This document shows, piece after piece, positions 1 to 12,839 of a stretch of DNA of 64,000 nt (position 1 is the stretch's first letter; every line of letters begins with the position of its first letter). The position numbers and the translations under genes are program-made. A model generated the notes under the pieces. That model had not been told where the DNA came from, did not search any database, and saw only the letters and a program-made list of their open reading frames with translations. The stretch spans positions 123,501,866-123,565,865 of the forward strand of contig OV884011.1 of assembly GCA_930367205.1 (NCBI GenBank), in the 5' to 3' direction. This stretch comes from Acanthosoma haemorrhoidale. Lineage: Eukaryota > Arthropoda > Insecta > Hemiptera > Acanthosomatidae.

Positions 1-2927
1 TGTGCCCTAACGTAATTAGAGGTAAGGGCGACCAGATGCAATTTTTATAACCCTCCCCCTGTAGCTGGCAATCACTGTAGCCCAGTCATCAGCCTGCCTG
101 TCTGTCGCTCCTTCAGTGCTTCAGCTACTGCCTGCACTTAAGTCATGTATATATGTACCTGTGCAGCTTATAAAGGGAGGGTAATATCGTTTTATATTTA
201 CATTAACCATTACCGAAAATGTATGAAGTAATTAATTAATTAATACTCGCCAAAGTCCTTGGCTACTCGGGGCTTTGAGTGACACTTAAGGTCTCTCAGA
301 GCGCGATTGGCTCTAAGGACTTAGTATTTTCCATGAACAAGTACAACAACTATGTAACTAGAGTAATGTTCTAATATATGGAATATTGGTAGGCAACATG
401 GTTTTCCGATCAGTCCTCGGTTCCTTAAAATGAAAATATAATTTCTGCCACCAGACACATAGAACCTGGTACCGCCTGAACCCCGATTGCCCTCAGGCAT
501 GCCCAGATCACTTTAACCACTATTGAGCTCATTCGGATCCATAAGATATATAGCTGCTGTTTTTAATTTCATAAGCGTCGTTATTAATAAAAATCTTAAA
601 ATGCCTCCTCCACCCTTTCCAAAAACTGTAAAATAATAATAAAAAATTAAGTAATAAAAAAAATCACTATTTTAAAATGACGAAAGTGTGGGCATTAATA
701 AACCTTGTGGTTTAAATCGCTTTTCTCATTTTTCGCTATCCAACGTTGCTGATTTATAAAAGTACTTATAATGCACCCAGGTGCTACAATGTGGAGTCCT
801 GATATTCAAGCACTTGGCCATGAACCGAAATTTAAAGTTCTAAAAATAGCAAAACGGTGTTATCAGTTATCTTGCCCCCACACAACAATGGGCAAACTGA
901 AGAGATACAAATTACTAAGCTCTTCTACCGTTGACGTATTTATGTATAGGAGGCATGTCAAGATCTTTATTCGATTCCCTCCAATTCCTAACGAACCCAT
1001 AATTCAACTTGCTTACCCCTATGGTATTCCCACAAATATGCCCAAAGAAGAATGCCATATATTTAGCCCTCAGGTCCTATTTCATTTTTATTCTATATAA
1101 AACTGAAAGATTTCCACTCCATTTCCACCATCTTACAAAATACAACGATTAACAAAACATGTTCATGAATGAATTTAATTACAAGAGGTTAAAAAAATAT
1201 TTAATAGTGGTGAAGGGTTCAAATCTGTGAGTGGATGGCGAATCTTTTGAATTTTCTCTTATAATGATATAGCATAACATGGAAGGAAACATATCAACTA
1301 CTAATCCTTTTAAATGCCTGTGATATGGGGGTATATGTGGCCCCCTATCTTATGGAGAATTAATGAAAATTTCGCCATAAACCACCGTCTTTAGGTGATG
1401 TAATATATCTTTAGAAAGAGACTAAAGACTTTAGAGAGAGTATAAAGGACTTGTCTAAAGGTAAAATATATTAACAATAAGGAAAATTTCACAAGAGACT
1501 GGAGACGAATATAAAGAATATCCAATTTTATCCTGACAACTTATCCCTATTAGATGGGATAAAGGGATTAAAGGCCAAAAGAGTAGTACACGGCTCGTCA
1601 ACCTTCGCGTATGTATTTCTCTAATTAAGACTTGTATATATATATTGGGACTTGTATACGGTAAAGAATAAGGTATACGGTATGTTCCCGAATATAAAAT
1701 GGTTTTACGTAGGTGTACCTACAAAATAGCCTTTACAGTCCTTAAGTAATTGAAAAAATCTTACTTCACTGAAAATAACAATTAAAAAAATATAGCGATG
1801 CCAATAATTATTAAATTTTTTGTTGAAATTGGCTGTTTATTTAATTATAAATATGTATTGGGGGTGGGTGGCGCAGTACCCCCTGAGGACGGGGGACGAA
1901 GACCTGCCTCAGGGGACAGCAAGTGTGGGAACAGACCAACGTTCTCACGCCCAATTCACAGCTAACAATTCCACCGCTCCACTCTCCAAAATTTACTATT
2001 TCAACTTATATTGTTGTTATAATAAACAATTAGCATTTTACAAAGAACACACTCAAGTTCATTATATAACATCTAAACACCAAAGTAAGTTTTGAAACTA
2101 CTTGTTTCAGAAATGACACAGTTGAATTGATCTTATGAATAATTTCTTATGACTGTTTCAAGCTAAAAAGAAAATGGCAGATCCACAAAATAACTTCAGC
2201 GGGTTATCCGCGAACATTAGTTAATGCACATAAAAACAATGAACTAATGCCGTGGAGATATCGTTTCAGGAGGAAAAGAAAAAACGGCTCCCAAAGCTCA
2301 AATTAAAAACAAAAGAGATAATAAGGGTATATTTAATACACAGAAGGGATGAGTTTATTCGACAGAAAAATAAATTAATAAGTAAAATAGATTTATTAAA
2401 ACACTAATGCGGGACGTTATGTCAAACAGTGTCTACTACAGGTATCATTGAAATCATAACAACCTTATATTGATAAATAACCTTAAGTCATACACCATGT
2501 ATAGGAAGTGTATATAGTTGGGATTGGTCTCATCTAGGAGGTGCCACTAACAAAATATATTTTAAACTCATTTAAAATATCTATTAAGAATTCATGAGTT
2601 GACCTATTGAACTGACCTATAAATGCCCAAAACCAAATTCTACATTGAAAAAATAAGTAGTGGCCATCTTATGAATCGATTTCTTAACCGTAGTTTATTT
2701 AGATCCTAATTTTAAAATAACCCCACAGGAAAACGCCGTTTGATTTGGTGTATGTAAAAGCAAAAGAATTACAACTTCCCCAAACAATGAACTATTAACG
2801 ACAATAAAAATTTATTATATTTAGGCACTCCGCCAAATGCATGTAAATGCAGAAAGAGGAGAAACATGTAATCCAAATATTTTGTTATTTTTCTTTTTGT
2901 ACATTGTATTGTTTTGTTAAGGTTTTG

Positions 2928-2933
<6 letters not shown>
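1..2933. other. AT-rich stretch without a supported gene
   Basis: Intergenic-looking DNA. The frame at 771-1100 (109 codons) has no domain I recognise. A short piece of it (RRHVKIF) weakly resembles the C-terminus of the Jockey-like ORF2 seen elsewhere in this window (RRHIKFF), too little to call. A GC-richer patch lies at 1860-1990. No splice-consistent exons, tRNA or clear repeat were seen. Confidence 0.5.

Positions 2934-2980
<47 letters not shown>
2934..2980. repeat. A homopolymer, 47 bases
   Basis: An uninterrupted run of 47 A. It could be the poly(A) end of an old retrotransposed sequence, but the upstream DNA shows no recognisable element. A short frame running across it as poly-lysine is an artefact. 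Confidence 0.95.
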
Positions 2981-2982
<2 letters not shown>

Positions 2983-5810
2983 TCCCTAAATTTATCCTCC
3001 TCCAGAAAATTTTAGCGCTATTGATGATGGAGGGGCTGTAGTTCTATCACTCTAAGCAAAGACCAATTTTTCTAACTTGAGACTTTTGAGTCATCCTAGG
3101 CAAACACCAAGATATTTTTTTATTTTTTAATTTTTACTGATAAATGTACTAGACAGAACAAGTTATCAGCCATAACTTGTTAAATTCATCCACATCTAAC
3201 AGCCATTACTGTGGATTGAATATTTTGTTATGATGAGTACACTCCAACCTACTACTACAGCATTGTACTGTTCCTTTAAAAAACATATTGAACAACTGCA
3301 ATTTCAAACTTCTTCCTTTAAAAGTTAAAATAGGTTTTACGACAATCATAATAATAACGTTTTTATAAATAAATTGTGTCGGGGTTCCTTGGCATTGTTG
3401 TGCACAATCATATCTTTTTTAAGATACAATGCACATAAAAAATGAAATATATTATCCACGTTACACAATCTCTTATCTGTAAAACTCTTTTTTTTTTTTT
3501 AACTTGAACATAAAAAATTATTATACCCATTGATTAAAATTATTAATTATATTTCCATAAGCTCCTATTTTACATAAAAAGTTCCCTATAAATATGTATA
3601 AGACAAAATATTGAACAAACAATGTATCTGTAATCAATATATAGATATAACAAAAAGTCTTTAGAAACAAAATAGTTTCTTACTTTTTTATAGTTTCTTT
3701 AGTGTTTTTTAAAACCCTTATTTTCCACCCGAATGTTTGTCTTTCTGGGTGATCTGTTCTTTAAATATTCATTAAAGATCTCGGTGTCTTGATTAAATAT
3801 AGGTACCACGATTTGGGGGCTAAATTTACAAAAAATTATTTCAACTGCTAATAAAACCGATATTGCAACCGTAACAAACCCCTTGAAATTTTTTCCGCCT
3901 CTATCTATCCCTTGCCCGACTTCTCGGCTATTTCGCTTGTCAAGTTAGTGATAGAAAACATTAACATTAGCGACCACACCCCCTCCATTAAACAAAGGCC
4001 CTGTTGACCTTTTCATTTTTCCGAATGATTTGTATGGTTATTGTTGTAACCCTAGACGGTTGTTGCAACAGCGAGGCTGGGAAGATGGGCCAGCTGATCC
4101 GCCACACTCTGGCCACGCGGCGAGCACACGACCACCACTCTACCAGCCTCAGCCTGCCCCTCAACCCCCATTTATAATCTATTTACATCCCCGCTCCTAT
4201 TTTCATCCTCCTTTGTCCTCCGTGTAATTGCTGAATCCCACAAAATGTCGACAATGGAGGGGTGAATGTGGCCGATGTTGTTGTATTCTGTTTCCGTCTA
4301 TATTTAGTCTCCTCTAACAGGGCGTATACAAGCGCGTATTAGTTTTTAACAGTCACCTGTGGTCCCACCCCTCATCTAAAACATTAATTCAAAATGCCTC
4401 TTTATAGACTCTGTCACTAAATTAAATGTCCATTTATTTGTCCGTTCCACTTGTAATGTAATCTCAATCCTATGAAAATCTCATTTGAATTGGAATCGAT
4501 TCTGATTTATTGACAAAAAATATTTTTAAAAATACAAGAATTGTTATAAATTTTATTAAGGTGTCTCCCTACAAGGGCGTTGTTTATTTGGATACGAGCC
4601 AATGGAGGCTGACCAAGAGGCTGAGAGCCACAGACGCTCAGGACATAATTGGAAAATCTAGCCATTGCCTGGAATCCCACTGTTACGTATTTCTAGCAGG
4701 TCACGATGCTACTGCAACTTTAGTCTCCGAGGAGGATTATAGGGACTACTATTAAAATTAGTACGAACATTCAAAACTTTAGTTGTACATGTTTAATATT
4801 TATTTTACATCACTATTTTTAATGTGCCTTAACTATGAGAAAAATTAGAATTGCGATACAGCAACCTATGGTCTCTATAAAATCTAGCCACCCTTTAGGA
4901 ATGGAAATTTAACGTTTTAAAATTTATAACTTCAAATGAAGAGCTAAGATGCATTTCCATTTATTTTAAATTGTATATTGTCCATTTATTGGATATTGTG
5001 TATACTAAAAAAAATACAATCTATGTCGATATTGCTTGAAAGGGTTTGTTAATGTTTGCCGCGTCATTTCGGGCTCCTTGGACTGGAACCGAGCGCCGGC
5101 TGACATTAATATCAGAAAATATTCAGGTGACAGGAAACCTATCAGTCAACAGCCAAGGGGAATGAATCAGCACGTGCCCCGTGCCAATGATTCACAAAAA
5201 CTCTATCCCGTCTTAATTAATGAACAGGAAAAGTTGGGGCGACTGTGATTTCTTCTGTCGACCGATGCAGTGAAAGGTGTCAGGGCACCAGTGCCTGACA
5301 TTCAGCTGTCTTCGACCCACAGCTGCCCTGCTCTTGTCTGCTATTATGACGTATGTCATAATCCAGTGAATAATTCTTAAACGAATCTGAGTTTGAGCTT
5401 TGTTCTGTATTATAATTATCGTTTATGTAATAGCTTTTCGTACCCCGGTGTTGAACGGACTATTTCCGGGTGTTATATGACAAAATGTATACCGGCTTAT
5501 TGACTTCTTCCACCTGGGATTAGGTTTATTGAATTATTACTTTGACACCTATTTTGGGGTTTCATTTTTGTTATTGTTTTTTTAGGTACCATTTTGTTCA
5601 ACTAGACAGTCTATCTGCTATGTCCTTGTAAGTCACTTCCACGTTTTAGATATGAAATATAATATATCAATCTACTTACAAGTTAACTTTTGTCCAATAA
5701 AAAACTCAAAAAAAAGGAAATAGGATAATAGAAATAATCAGATAGAAAGTTGTTACAAGACGTTAACCTGTTGTTTTTGTTACCTGTTGACAAGGTAAGA
5801 AAAACCTTAA
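2981..5810. other. Intergenic stretch, nothing identified except a small hairpin
   Basis: AT-rich with a GC-richer patch at 4020-4330. The plus-strand frame 4510-4755 (81 codons) is unrecognised and has no supporting splice or promoter context. The region 5040-5230 has E-box-like CACGTG and AP-1-like TGAATCA words, which may be chance. Confidence 0.4.
5278..5300. other. Near-perfect inverted repeat (hairpin)
   Basis: Arms TGTCAGGGCAC and GTGCCTGACA are separated by two bases, with one bulged base. It lies in a locally GC-rich patch. The role is unknown; it is too small and isolated to call a terminator or a miRNA precursor. Confidence 0.6.
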
Positions 5811-5811
5811 T

Positions 5812-5868
5812 TCTCTCTCTCTCTCTCTCTCTCTAAATATATATATATCTCTCACATATATATATATT
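5812..5868. repeat. CT then AT microsatellite
   Basis: About 13 CT units followed by TA repeats, a short CTCTCACA interruption and more TA repeats. Confidence 0.95.
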
Positions 5869-6006
5869 TGGGATGTATACATTTTGGGATTACAGCTGAA
5901 TACTGACGATGCCCAGATCTTAACTTACACACGATTAATTATCGTTAATAAATTAATATCTTTGGATAAGTGATGAATGAGTGATAAAAATGTTTTATAA
6001 CATACA

Positions 6007-6060
6007 TAGTCCTGCATCTAGAAGATGTCTGAATTAAGCGAAACGTAGACATATCGTGAA
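6007..6060 (+). ncRNA. Hammerhead-ribozyme-like relic
   Basis: The order of motifs resembles the minimal hammerhead ribozymes carried by Penelope-like and related retroelements. There is a CTAGAAGA box (consensus CTGANGA with one extra base), then a short stem II candidate, then CGAAACGTA, the GAAA core next to a GTA cleavage-type triplet. It is followed by GACATAT, which pairs only partly with upstream ATAGTC. The inserted base in the catalytic box would be expected to inactivate it. It could also be chance in AT-rich DNA. Confidence 0.3.
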
Positions 6061-6389
6061 AATAAATAAATTTGAGAAATGTTAACGCCATCCCTGAAAA
6101 AAAAATGTTTCTATAAAGCTGTTAATAGATACTTAGTTGATATTATAATGTGTGGTTTAGGCTTGCATTGACCCTGGGTAGAACCATTTAATGATCTGAA
6201 GATGCGACCCCATGAGAATTATTGTTGCGTCATTAATAATTGACTTAGTTATTAAAAAATTAGTATTCTTCAATTATATTGAATATGGCCACATAATAAA
6301 GATATAGACCTTCTGAATAATAATATTTAATATAACTTGGATCTTATTGGGCTATAATAACTGTCAAGTTTATTTTGTGATGTTAAGTT

Positions 6390-6650
6390 TTTAGTAACGT
6401 AACGGAACACTTCATTGTGTGGTGGATGGGACTTGCCTTGATTATGTTTATCTTGGACCCGGTATGGTGGTAAGGTTAATTAACTGTCTGGCCGGCACTG
6501 TACCGTAGGACGAAATTTTATTTCGTTATAAAAGGAGGTGGTTACTTGTAGATCACCCTGGGAACTTTGTTTGTCAATAAAATGACAAAAGAAAAAAACA
6601 GTTTAACAGTTCCTATTCGCGTAAGTCAGTTAAGGGTGGCCATGAGAGGT
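6390..6650 (+). promoter_or_regulatory. LTR-like patch with TATA box and polyadenylation signal
   Basis: A GC-richer patch in AT-rich DNA contains TATAAAAGG (about 6529) and, about 40 bases on, AATAAAA (about 6577) inside a TGTCA/TGACA inverted repeat. TTAACT/AGTTAA words lie nearby, like the ends of the LTRs at 20-28 kb. Ends and target duplication were not found, so a solo LTR is only one explanation; a cellular promoter is another. Confidence 0.25.
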
Positions 6651-6659
6651 GGCTGAAAA

Positions 6660-7950
6660 AAAAATAACCTGAGCGTGCCATTTTTTTGTTATAATACGTG
6701 GTAGCTAAATAGGTGAATTGTCGCTTTTTTGTTCATTGTTAAATCTCTTATATTTTTTTTTTGGCTAACATCTCAAACGTGACAAAACCTTTTTGAGTGT
6801 GAGTTGAAAGCCGGATGTATTCCGAGGAATCACCATTAAATAAAATCTATCCCTCCCAGGTGAGAGTAGAACTGACTCCACGGTGTTATAAGAGTAGTTT
6901 TAGCGAGCTGCGAATCTACGCCACGCTCGGCCGCGCTTGTGTATATAAAAGTATAATTAAGAACAGATTATTAACATATAAAATAACACAGGTTAACAAC
7001 ATATAACATAGGCTATCTGTCATGGAAGAAATAAGTGGCAGGCAACAAGAGACAAATGGAAGAAGGACGGAAGGACAAAGGTGAGAGGTCACAGCGGAGC
7101 GCAGGGCAGTTGCCTTCTATATTTCTTAGTTACGTCTGGACACTTTAGGCTATCACTCGATCAGGGAGGCCGTGATTCCAAGCTGATGGTCCACTACTAA
7201 CCTTTCCTTGCATTGGTCACTAACCTCCTTCCTCAGCAATACTGTAACCTTCTATCATATCTTAAACTTATACATGCTTGCCCAGCTCATTAAAACCATC
7301 ATTTTCTTTGTAATGGTCTTTCTTTTTTCACTTGTAATTTATAAAGCTACAAGTAAAATAAATAATTGATCCAAGGGTCATCAGCCAAGTCATTTTTCTA
7401 TCATTTAATTTTTACTAAATACATTTTCTTACATAAATAAATTATGCACTAAACTATATGATATTAAATAAATATAAAGGAAATAAATAATGGTGAAAGT
7501 GGTTGAATGATTAACTAATCAAAAAAACTTCTTTGAATATAACATAAGATTATCTATTGCAGTATTGAGAACATATTTTTAAACAAATAAAAAAATTGTT
7601 AACAGTTCATTGACAAAAAACATTGAAATCTGCTAGGAGCTAATTAAATAAAAGATTTCCGTTGTTCGCTTCCAAAGGAACATTTTTAAATTATTTTTTC
7701 CTTGAATTTCTGGGAACATCAAAAAAATATATATTAAATTGCTTCTGAATCGAATACGGAAAATCTTAAAAGCTAGCGAGACTTTTTTATCGGTTTTTCT
7801 TTCATACTTCCTGATACGGAAATTTAATCAACATATTTAGAGGAGTTAAGAACTATAACTTAAAAATTTTACAGCAATAAAAATAAATCCTTTTTTTGGC
7901 CGCTACAGAACATTCACACTTACTCAAGTCTATTTTACACAGTACCTGAT
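6660..7950. other. Intergenic stretch, nothing recognised
   Basis: AT-rich sequence with a mildly GC-rich patch at 7020-7200. No frame with domain-like content, repeat or RNA gene was seen. Confidence 0.5.
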
Positions 7951-7994
7951 GAAAGTAGAGTCTCTGCCTTCGGGTTGGGAAATGAAGCAAAGTG

Positions 7995-8420
7995 CAATGT
8001 TAACAAATCAGTGAGGGTATCTTGAAGTGGGGGAAATCTTGAGGGTAGAATAGGTCAAAGACATTTGGCGCATGGAAATCACTGCGGAGGGATAAGTTTG
8101 TATAGTAGAAATAAGCGTTTACTACAGTTCTGAGACTTTTGGATTGGAATATTTCAATTCGTTCAATGTTCGAAAATGACACTGTCCTCCATAGTTCTAG
8201 TCCGTACGACCAAATTGGTATTAGCAAATTTTTGTATTTATGCATTTTGTTTTTTAGTTAGAGGTTATAGCTTCTGTTAAGTAGTCTGTGTAACTGTCTA
8301 AACTGTATGGTTATTTTTTGTCACACATCAATTTGCAAAGTTGCACGTCTTCCTTTTGTCTCGATGCCCAAAACCCTAGGTATTGGACCTGGGAAGTGTT
8401 ATCGAATTGAAGATGACGGA
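7995..8420 (-). pseudogene. Jockey-like non-LTR retrotransposon ORF2, C-terminal relic
   Basis: The minus strand encodes an 81-codon piece with PIWSYGLELW followed by a run like FQSKSLRTVVNA. This is the conserved segment just after the reverse transcriptase fingers/thumb of Jockey-clade ORF2 proteins (usual form: PIWTYGIQLWG...QSKxLRxI). Upstream on the minus strand, in another frame, weaker similarity continues to about 8420, so at least one frameshift is present. The endonuclease and RT catalytic core are absent. It is a dead, heavily truncated insertion. Confidence 0.6.
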
Positions 8421-8649
8421 TCCTCGTCAAAGGGTAAATGAGATGTGTTCCTTCATAGACCTTGTTGCGCCATTGTTTGCACTAATATTATATATATTGA
8501 AATGAATGGTAGTCTCGTTCTCTCTCATGGAACTTCAAGAAGCTACCAACATGAGAGCTAATAGTGAGCATGTGTAGTCAAAGTGGGGGAGCAGAAAAGG
8601 GGACTCCGAAGGAAGACGCCGTTGAAAATTCTCTGTCTCTCTGAGGTGA

Positions 8650-9000
8650 AAATTCTTGTTTGTATTATTAAATCATCTATTAATGGGAATGGTTGAGCTT
8701 GTGGTATAACTAGTTTGTTCAATTCACGAAAATCTATACATAATCTTGATCGCTTGTTTTCATCTCTTTTGAATGACAGTCACAGGTCACAGGGGCTGCA
8801 AATGGACTATAAGACTCTTCAATTAAATCATTTTGTAATAATTTCGCCACCTGATCTTCTATTTCCTTCTTATCTGCTATAGTGCATCTATACGGCCTTT
8901 TGCTGCAGAATCTGTCCACCAGTAAGTCAATTCCAGCTTCGTAATCCTTAACCGTGCCCACATCATATTTGTTCCTGGCAATGAGCTCCGCCGGGATACC
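8650..9000 (-). pseudogene. Ty3/gypsy pol relic related to element C
   Basis: The minus strand reads NKYDVGTVKDYEAGIDLL and continues through KRPYRC and ESYSPFAAPV. In a shifted frame it goes on with LCIDFRELNKLV and FPLIDDLII. These match, in order and spacing, the protease-RT linker and first RT motifs of element C's Pol (KYDIGTVKDYEARIDLL; LCVDFRDLNKIV). At least one frameshift separates the two parts, near 8760-8780. Similarity stops abruptly near 8650, before the RT catalytic aspartates. It is an older, diverged member of the same lineage, not a copy of C itself. Confidence 0.8.
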
Positions 9001-9065
9001 TAACAGCAGATTGTCAAATAATTGAATTTCATTTCTTCTATATTAAGTTCTTTTAGGCAATTAGG

Positions 9066-9479
9066 ATGACTGATCCAGTCGTGGCCAAGTCCAACTCTCC
9101 GGACTTGGAGAGATTAGTAAGGATGGTGGAGGAGATATATGCTAAACAGAAAGGCCGAATAGACCACAACAGGGATTTAGGTAAGAAATCGTGGAAACAA
9201 ATTAGGGATTCCCATGAGAAATTGAATTCGAATTTATATCATTTGAGAGAAAATTTGCAAGGGGAGATAAATAAAGTAGTAAGTTGTACAGGTGAAAGGA
9301 TCGGCTTGTTGGAAACTAGGGTAGAAAACCTAAAAGGGGAAATAGGCAAAACCATTAGTGGAACGGTTGGCACACGAGATGCCAATTTAGAGATCATAAT
9401 TAACAATAATAAGGAAGAAACTTTGGAAATTTGTATGGATCAATTAGGCAGGGTGAAAGAGGAATTTAATGAGGGCTGA
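9066..9479 (+). CDS. Coiled-coil open frame, possible retroelement Gag N-terminus
   Basis: The ORF has 137 codons from an ATG, charged and lysine/glutamate rich. Heptad-like stretches (LYHLRENLQGEI; LLETRVENLKGEI) predict a coiled coil. Coiled-coil N-termini of this style occur in Gag proteins of arthropod Ty3/gypsy elements. It sits between a Ty3 pol relic (minus) and a related LTR (minus) but is on the opposite strand from both, so it is not obviously part of either. Similar open sequence with stops continues to about 9680, suggesting the frame was once longer. No capsid homology region or zinc knuckle is visible. Gag origin is an inference; a small host gene cannot be excluded. Confidence 0.35.
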   Translation: MTDPVVAKSNSPDLERLVRMVEEIYAKQKGRIDHNRDLGKKSWKQIRDSHEKLNSNLYHLRENLQGEINKVVSCTGERIGLLETRVENLKGEIGKTISGTVGTRDANLEIIINNNKEETLEICMDQLGRVKEEFNEG

Positions 9480-9713
9480 AAACAAAATTCTATTGCCGTT
9501 GAGCGGTTGTTACATAAAGAAGATAATAACTTTAAAACTGACCAGATGGTATCAATTAAATATATAGAGGGTTAACAGGACTAAGGAAAGGTTAAAGTAT
9601 CTTGATGAGAAATTAGATGCAGAGGTTGGTAGTATCAACAGTTACTTCGTGCCAATCTCATGGCCAAGTTAAATAATATCCATGCTGAGTTATATATTAA
9701 ATATAGATATATA

Positions 9714-9890
9714 AGTTAATGTGTGTCGGCTTTCGAATTAAAAAAAAAAAAAGGAAAAAAGTTACTAAGATACAACACGCATGAAAGTTAGAACTGTTTA
9801 TTTCACGTCTATAATCCTGTATATTTACATTCGGGATGTTTACAACCCGAAGTTCGGGAATTGAGGTTGGATTAATTAAGGTTAAAGCCA
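9714..9890 (-). mobile_element. Diverged LTR related to elements A and B
   Basis: Read on the minus strand it has, in the same order as the element A LTR, the word TGTAAACATCCCGAATGTA, an AATAAACAG polyadenylation signal, a TAGTAACT word, a T-rich run and a terminal CATTAACT followed by TATATA. Left flank is TATATA, the same target type as the 20-33 kb elements. The upstream end is unclear (about 9880-9890). Confidence 0.55.
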
Positions 9891-10127
9891 GAGGCATTAC
9901 TATGTCGAATATTAATACGATCATGGAATGTAAACAACCCATGATCCTATCCTATAGGATTAACATCAAGATCAGTCTTTTACTGGAGTCAGAGTGTGTC
10001 GTTGCATTTCTCTATTTCCTTATTCTATTTTATCAATCGTAACCGCCGGCGATCACTATCACTATCGTAGCTAAAATCACTATAAATAAAGTTATATTTA
10101 AAATATTAAAAACTCTGACATTGTTAT

Positions 10128-10938
10128 TGTAGCGAAGAGCTAAATATATGTAAATTACCCTACACTCTGGTTCATAATGTATTATAATAGAAATGCAAAT
10201 CTGTGTAAACTTCTGGTAATAAATCATAGAGGGATCGGCAGATGTAAACAAGTAACATCGAGGGTACGGCAATAAAACCTAGGGTAGGCCTCACCGCCCC
10301 TTAGAATAGACCTGCAGTCACGTCCCGTGGTCATAAAATCATGCCAGAAACAGTTTAGATCACGTAGCTCAGGAGGTGGGACCTCATAAAGCACACCCTT
10401 TTGGACCAACGGGATAATAAAACAGACCACCTGCAGACAGACTCCGCCTTCCACGAGGGAGGGGGGTACAATATTTATATCAGTAAGTTTTCGCCCTGAG
10501 AGACACTCTGTTTCTTAGTCTCCACAGCCGCATTACTAGTCACGATACGACCAGGGCCCCGGGGCCCTGGGAGTAAGCCCACTCAGCCTTCCGCTAATCT
10601 ACTCTCTCTATGCCACACCTCTACGACGGCACTTTGCCTCACAGCCTCTAGCAGACCTCTGACGACTTGTACCTATTACGCTGCCGATCTCTCGCCCGAA
10701 CTCTGAAAACTGGTCTTATTCTTTATGAACCTCTGAACCTCATCCTGAACAGTGTCTTGTCGGGACACATTCCTATCAATAAATGGAGTCAGATATTAAC
10801 GCCTACATGGAACATGGTCCATGTTATTAACTACAACAATCCGCACTTGTCACCAAGGCTAGAGTGATCAGGCACTCCCCTAGTGACGCCCCCCCCCGAC
10901 AATTGTTGACCTCCGACAATTGTCCACCTTTTCCGACA
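10128..10938. mobile_element. Solo LTR, 811 bp, with GTTAT target duplication
   Basis: The segment begins TGTAGCGA and ends CCGACA. It is flanked by identical 5-bp direct repeats GTTAT (10123-10127 and 10939-10943). A second, diverged copy with the same ends and its own 5-bp duplication lies at 50666-51557. Shared blocks include TGTAGCGA near the start and GGAGTCAGATA plus CCTATCA near the end. No internal region adjoins it, so it is a solo LTR left by LTR-LTR recombination. The family (BEL/Pao or Ty3) cannot be told from the LTR alone. Short frames inside it are not genes. Confidence 0.85.
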
Positions 10939-10943
10939 GTTAT

Positions 10944-12835
10944 ATTCACCCCTCCCCCAAACTAAAACTTTATGCTATTCAAGAAACTAAGATGTTGATC
11001 TTAATTTTAAATTATTAATTTTAATCTGTTTTGATTAATTAGTGTACATTGGTTTAGTATCCATATCAGTTGTAATTAGTTCAGATAAAACAAGGTCATT
11101 ATAAAATGTTAATACACAACCGGTGGTATCTCATTTATTGTTTGTCAGGTAAATATTGTTTGGTATTTAGAACCAAAACTGTTGCCTACAGTAAGCTAAA
11201 CCTTTTATAAGGAACATTTTTCAATTTCTGACATAAATCGAGATATTACAGCTTCAGTAAAACCCCTTGCTGTTTCCTACACATTAAGATAGCTTCAACG
11301 ACATCCTTACTATTAAAACTATAAAAAAAAAAGTCACAAAATACTATTGTAGAAAATCATAAAATCCATGATTATGAACCTTTACAATTTTTTATAGGCC
11401 TTAAAACAACGGTGCAAGTGATAAATTTATTATATCTTCTCTCTAAGACTTTACTTCTATTATAAACCATTTATGGTTAAGGCCATTTTAGATTTAGTAA
11501 CGCAAAAAAGATTCAATTTTTTTAAATAATGTTTTGAGATCTAACAATGGAAATCGATTGTTCAATATGTTCCGAGAGGGTTTAATAGAGTTTTTATCTA
11601 AATATTTTAGCTATTTACAATATTTTTATTTGTTGAATAGAAAATTTAGTTTTTTCACAAGCAATAAAAAGCATCTAAAAGTGAGGCGGTATCTCGTTAG
11701 TATCTCTGGATGTTTATTTACTTTCAACGTTCATTGTTTCGTTTACGTCTATTTATAAATACAACATAGTATGATGTGGTTCTTATGTTACAGTACTTGA
11801 AGATTAGGTTATAAACCTGCCTGTTTTTAAAATATAATAAACTGTTGGCAGACAGTTTTTTTTGTTATAAAGTTTTAGCCCAAAGCTGACCAAATCATTC
11901 CAAAGAAGCGTAAATTCGACATATCAACTTGAAAATTCGAGTTAAGACGTTATTACATGGACGGGTGGATATAATATGATGGATTCTCCAGATAAACTAT
12001 GATATGTTTATCTTGGTGTATCGTAGAGCCTGCTAGCCTTCGCACTAAGTGAATAAGTAGCTGGCACTTAACCCTCCCCTAGCCAATTCCAAGCCATGTT
12101 GCTCCCCACATAGCTGCAAGTGATCTGTCCAGATGTCACTAATCCTAGCCCATGAATATTTCTTTATGTGCCCCATTAGGCCAAATGGTCCGGCTACTAT
12201 AAAATTATTAGCACTGAATACATTAGAGGAGCTCCTATGTAAAGTGCCGATCGTTTCTACTCTTTATGGAAACCATGATGGATCATAATAATTTACATTT
12301 ACCCAGAAGTCTTTTGTACTGTGTTTTTTTTTCTTATTTTCCATTGGTGAATACTGCTAAAACCCTGATTCGACCACGCACGAATATCCTCACATAAATG
12401 CTTTTAATGCTAACGTCTACTCGCCTATACTATATGCGCCTAAAACCAAGCTTTGAAAAATACCCTATTGAACATTATTGATCAAATAATACTTTCTATG
12501 ATCTATGCTCGTTTTATGATCATACCGAAACCACAAATATAAAAAAAAAATTCAAGTTTAGTTTGATGCATCACACAATTGAGAATTTCGTTACGATTGA
12601 GAAAACGATTTTGCTTTCGTCCTTAATGAATTTTTTTTTAATTATCTTATCCAGACGATATTACTCTTTACAGCTCTTTGATATAACTCTTAGTACAAAA
12701 GCTTCACTTACCAACCTACAAAATGACGCAAAAATATTATTTATCAAACTTTATGGCATTGGCATATTAATCAATACCATTTGCTTATTTATACCGTACT
12801 AAAATGCCATAGTATTTTCATTCTATCAACAGACT
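10944..12835. other. Intergenic stretch, nothing recognised
   Basis: AT-rich. Frames at 11534-11758 and 12563-12802 are rich in F, L, I, Y and N as expected from random AT-rich DNA, and show no domain. Confidence 0.5.
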
Positions 12836-12839
12836 CAAC

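Noticed and set aside
771..1100. 109-codon frame with RRHVKIF resembling Jockey ORF2 RRHIKFF
   Set aside because: Only a short word matches; flanking residues do not fit the family.
2847..3041. Frame containing a poly-lysine run
   Set aside because: Produced by the 47-base A homopolymer.
4030..4227. Proline-rich 65-codon frame
   Set aside because: Composition follows a C-rich patch; no domain, splice or promoter support.
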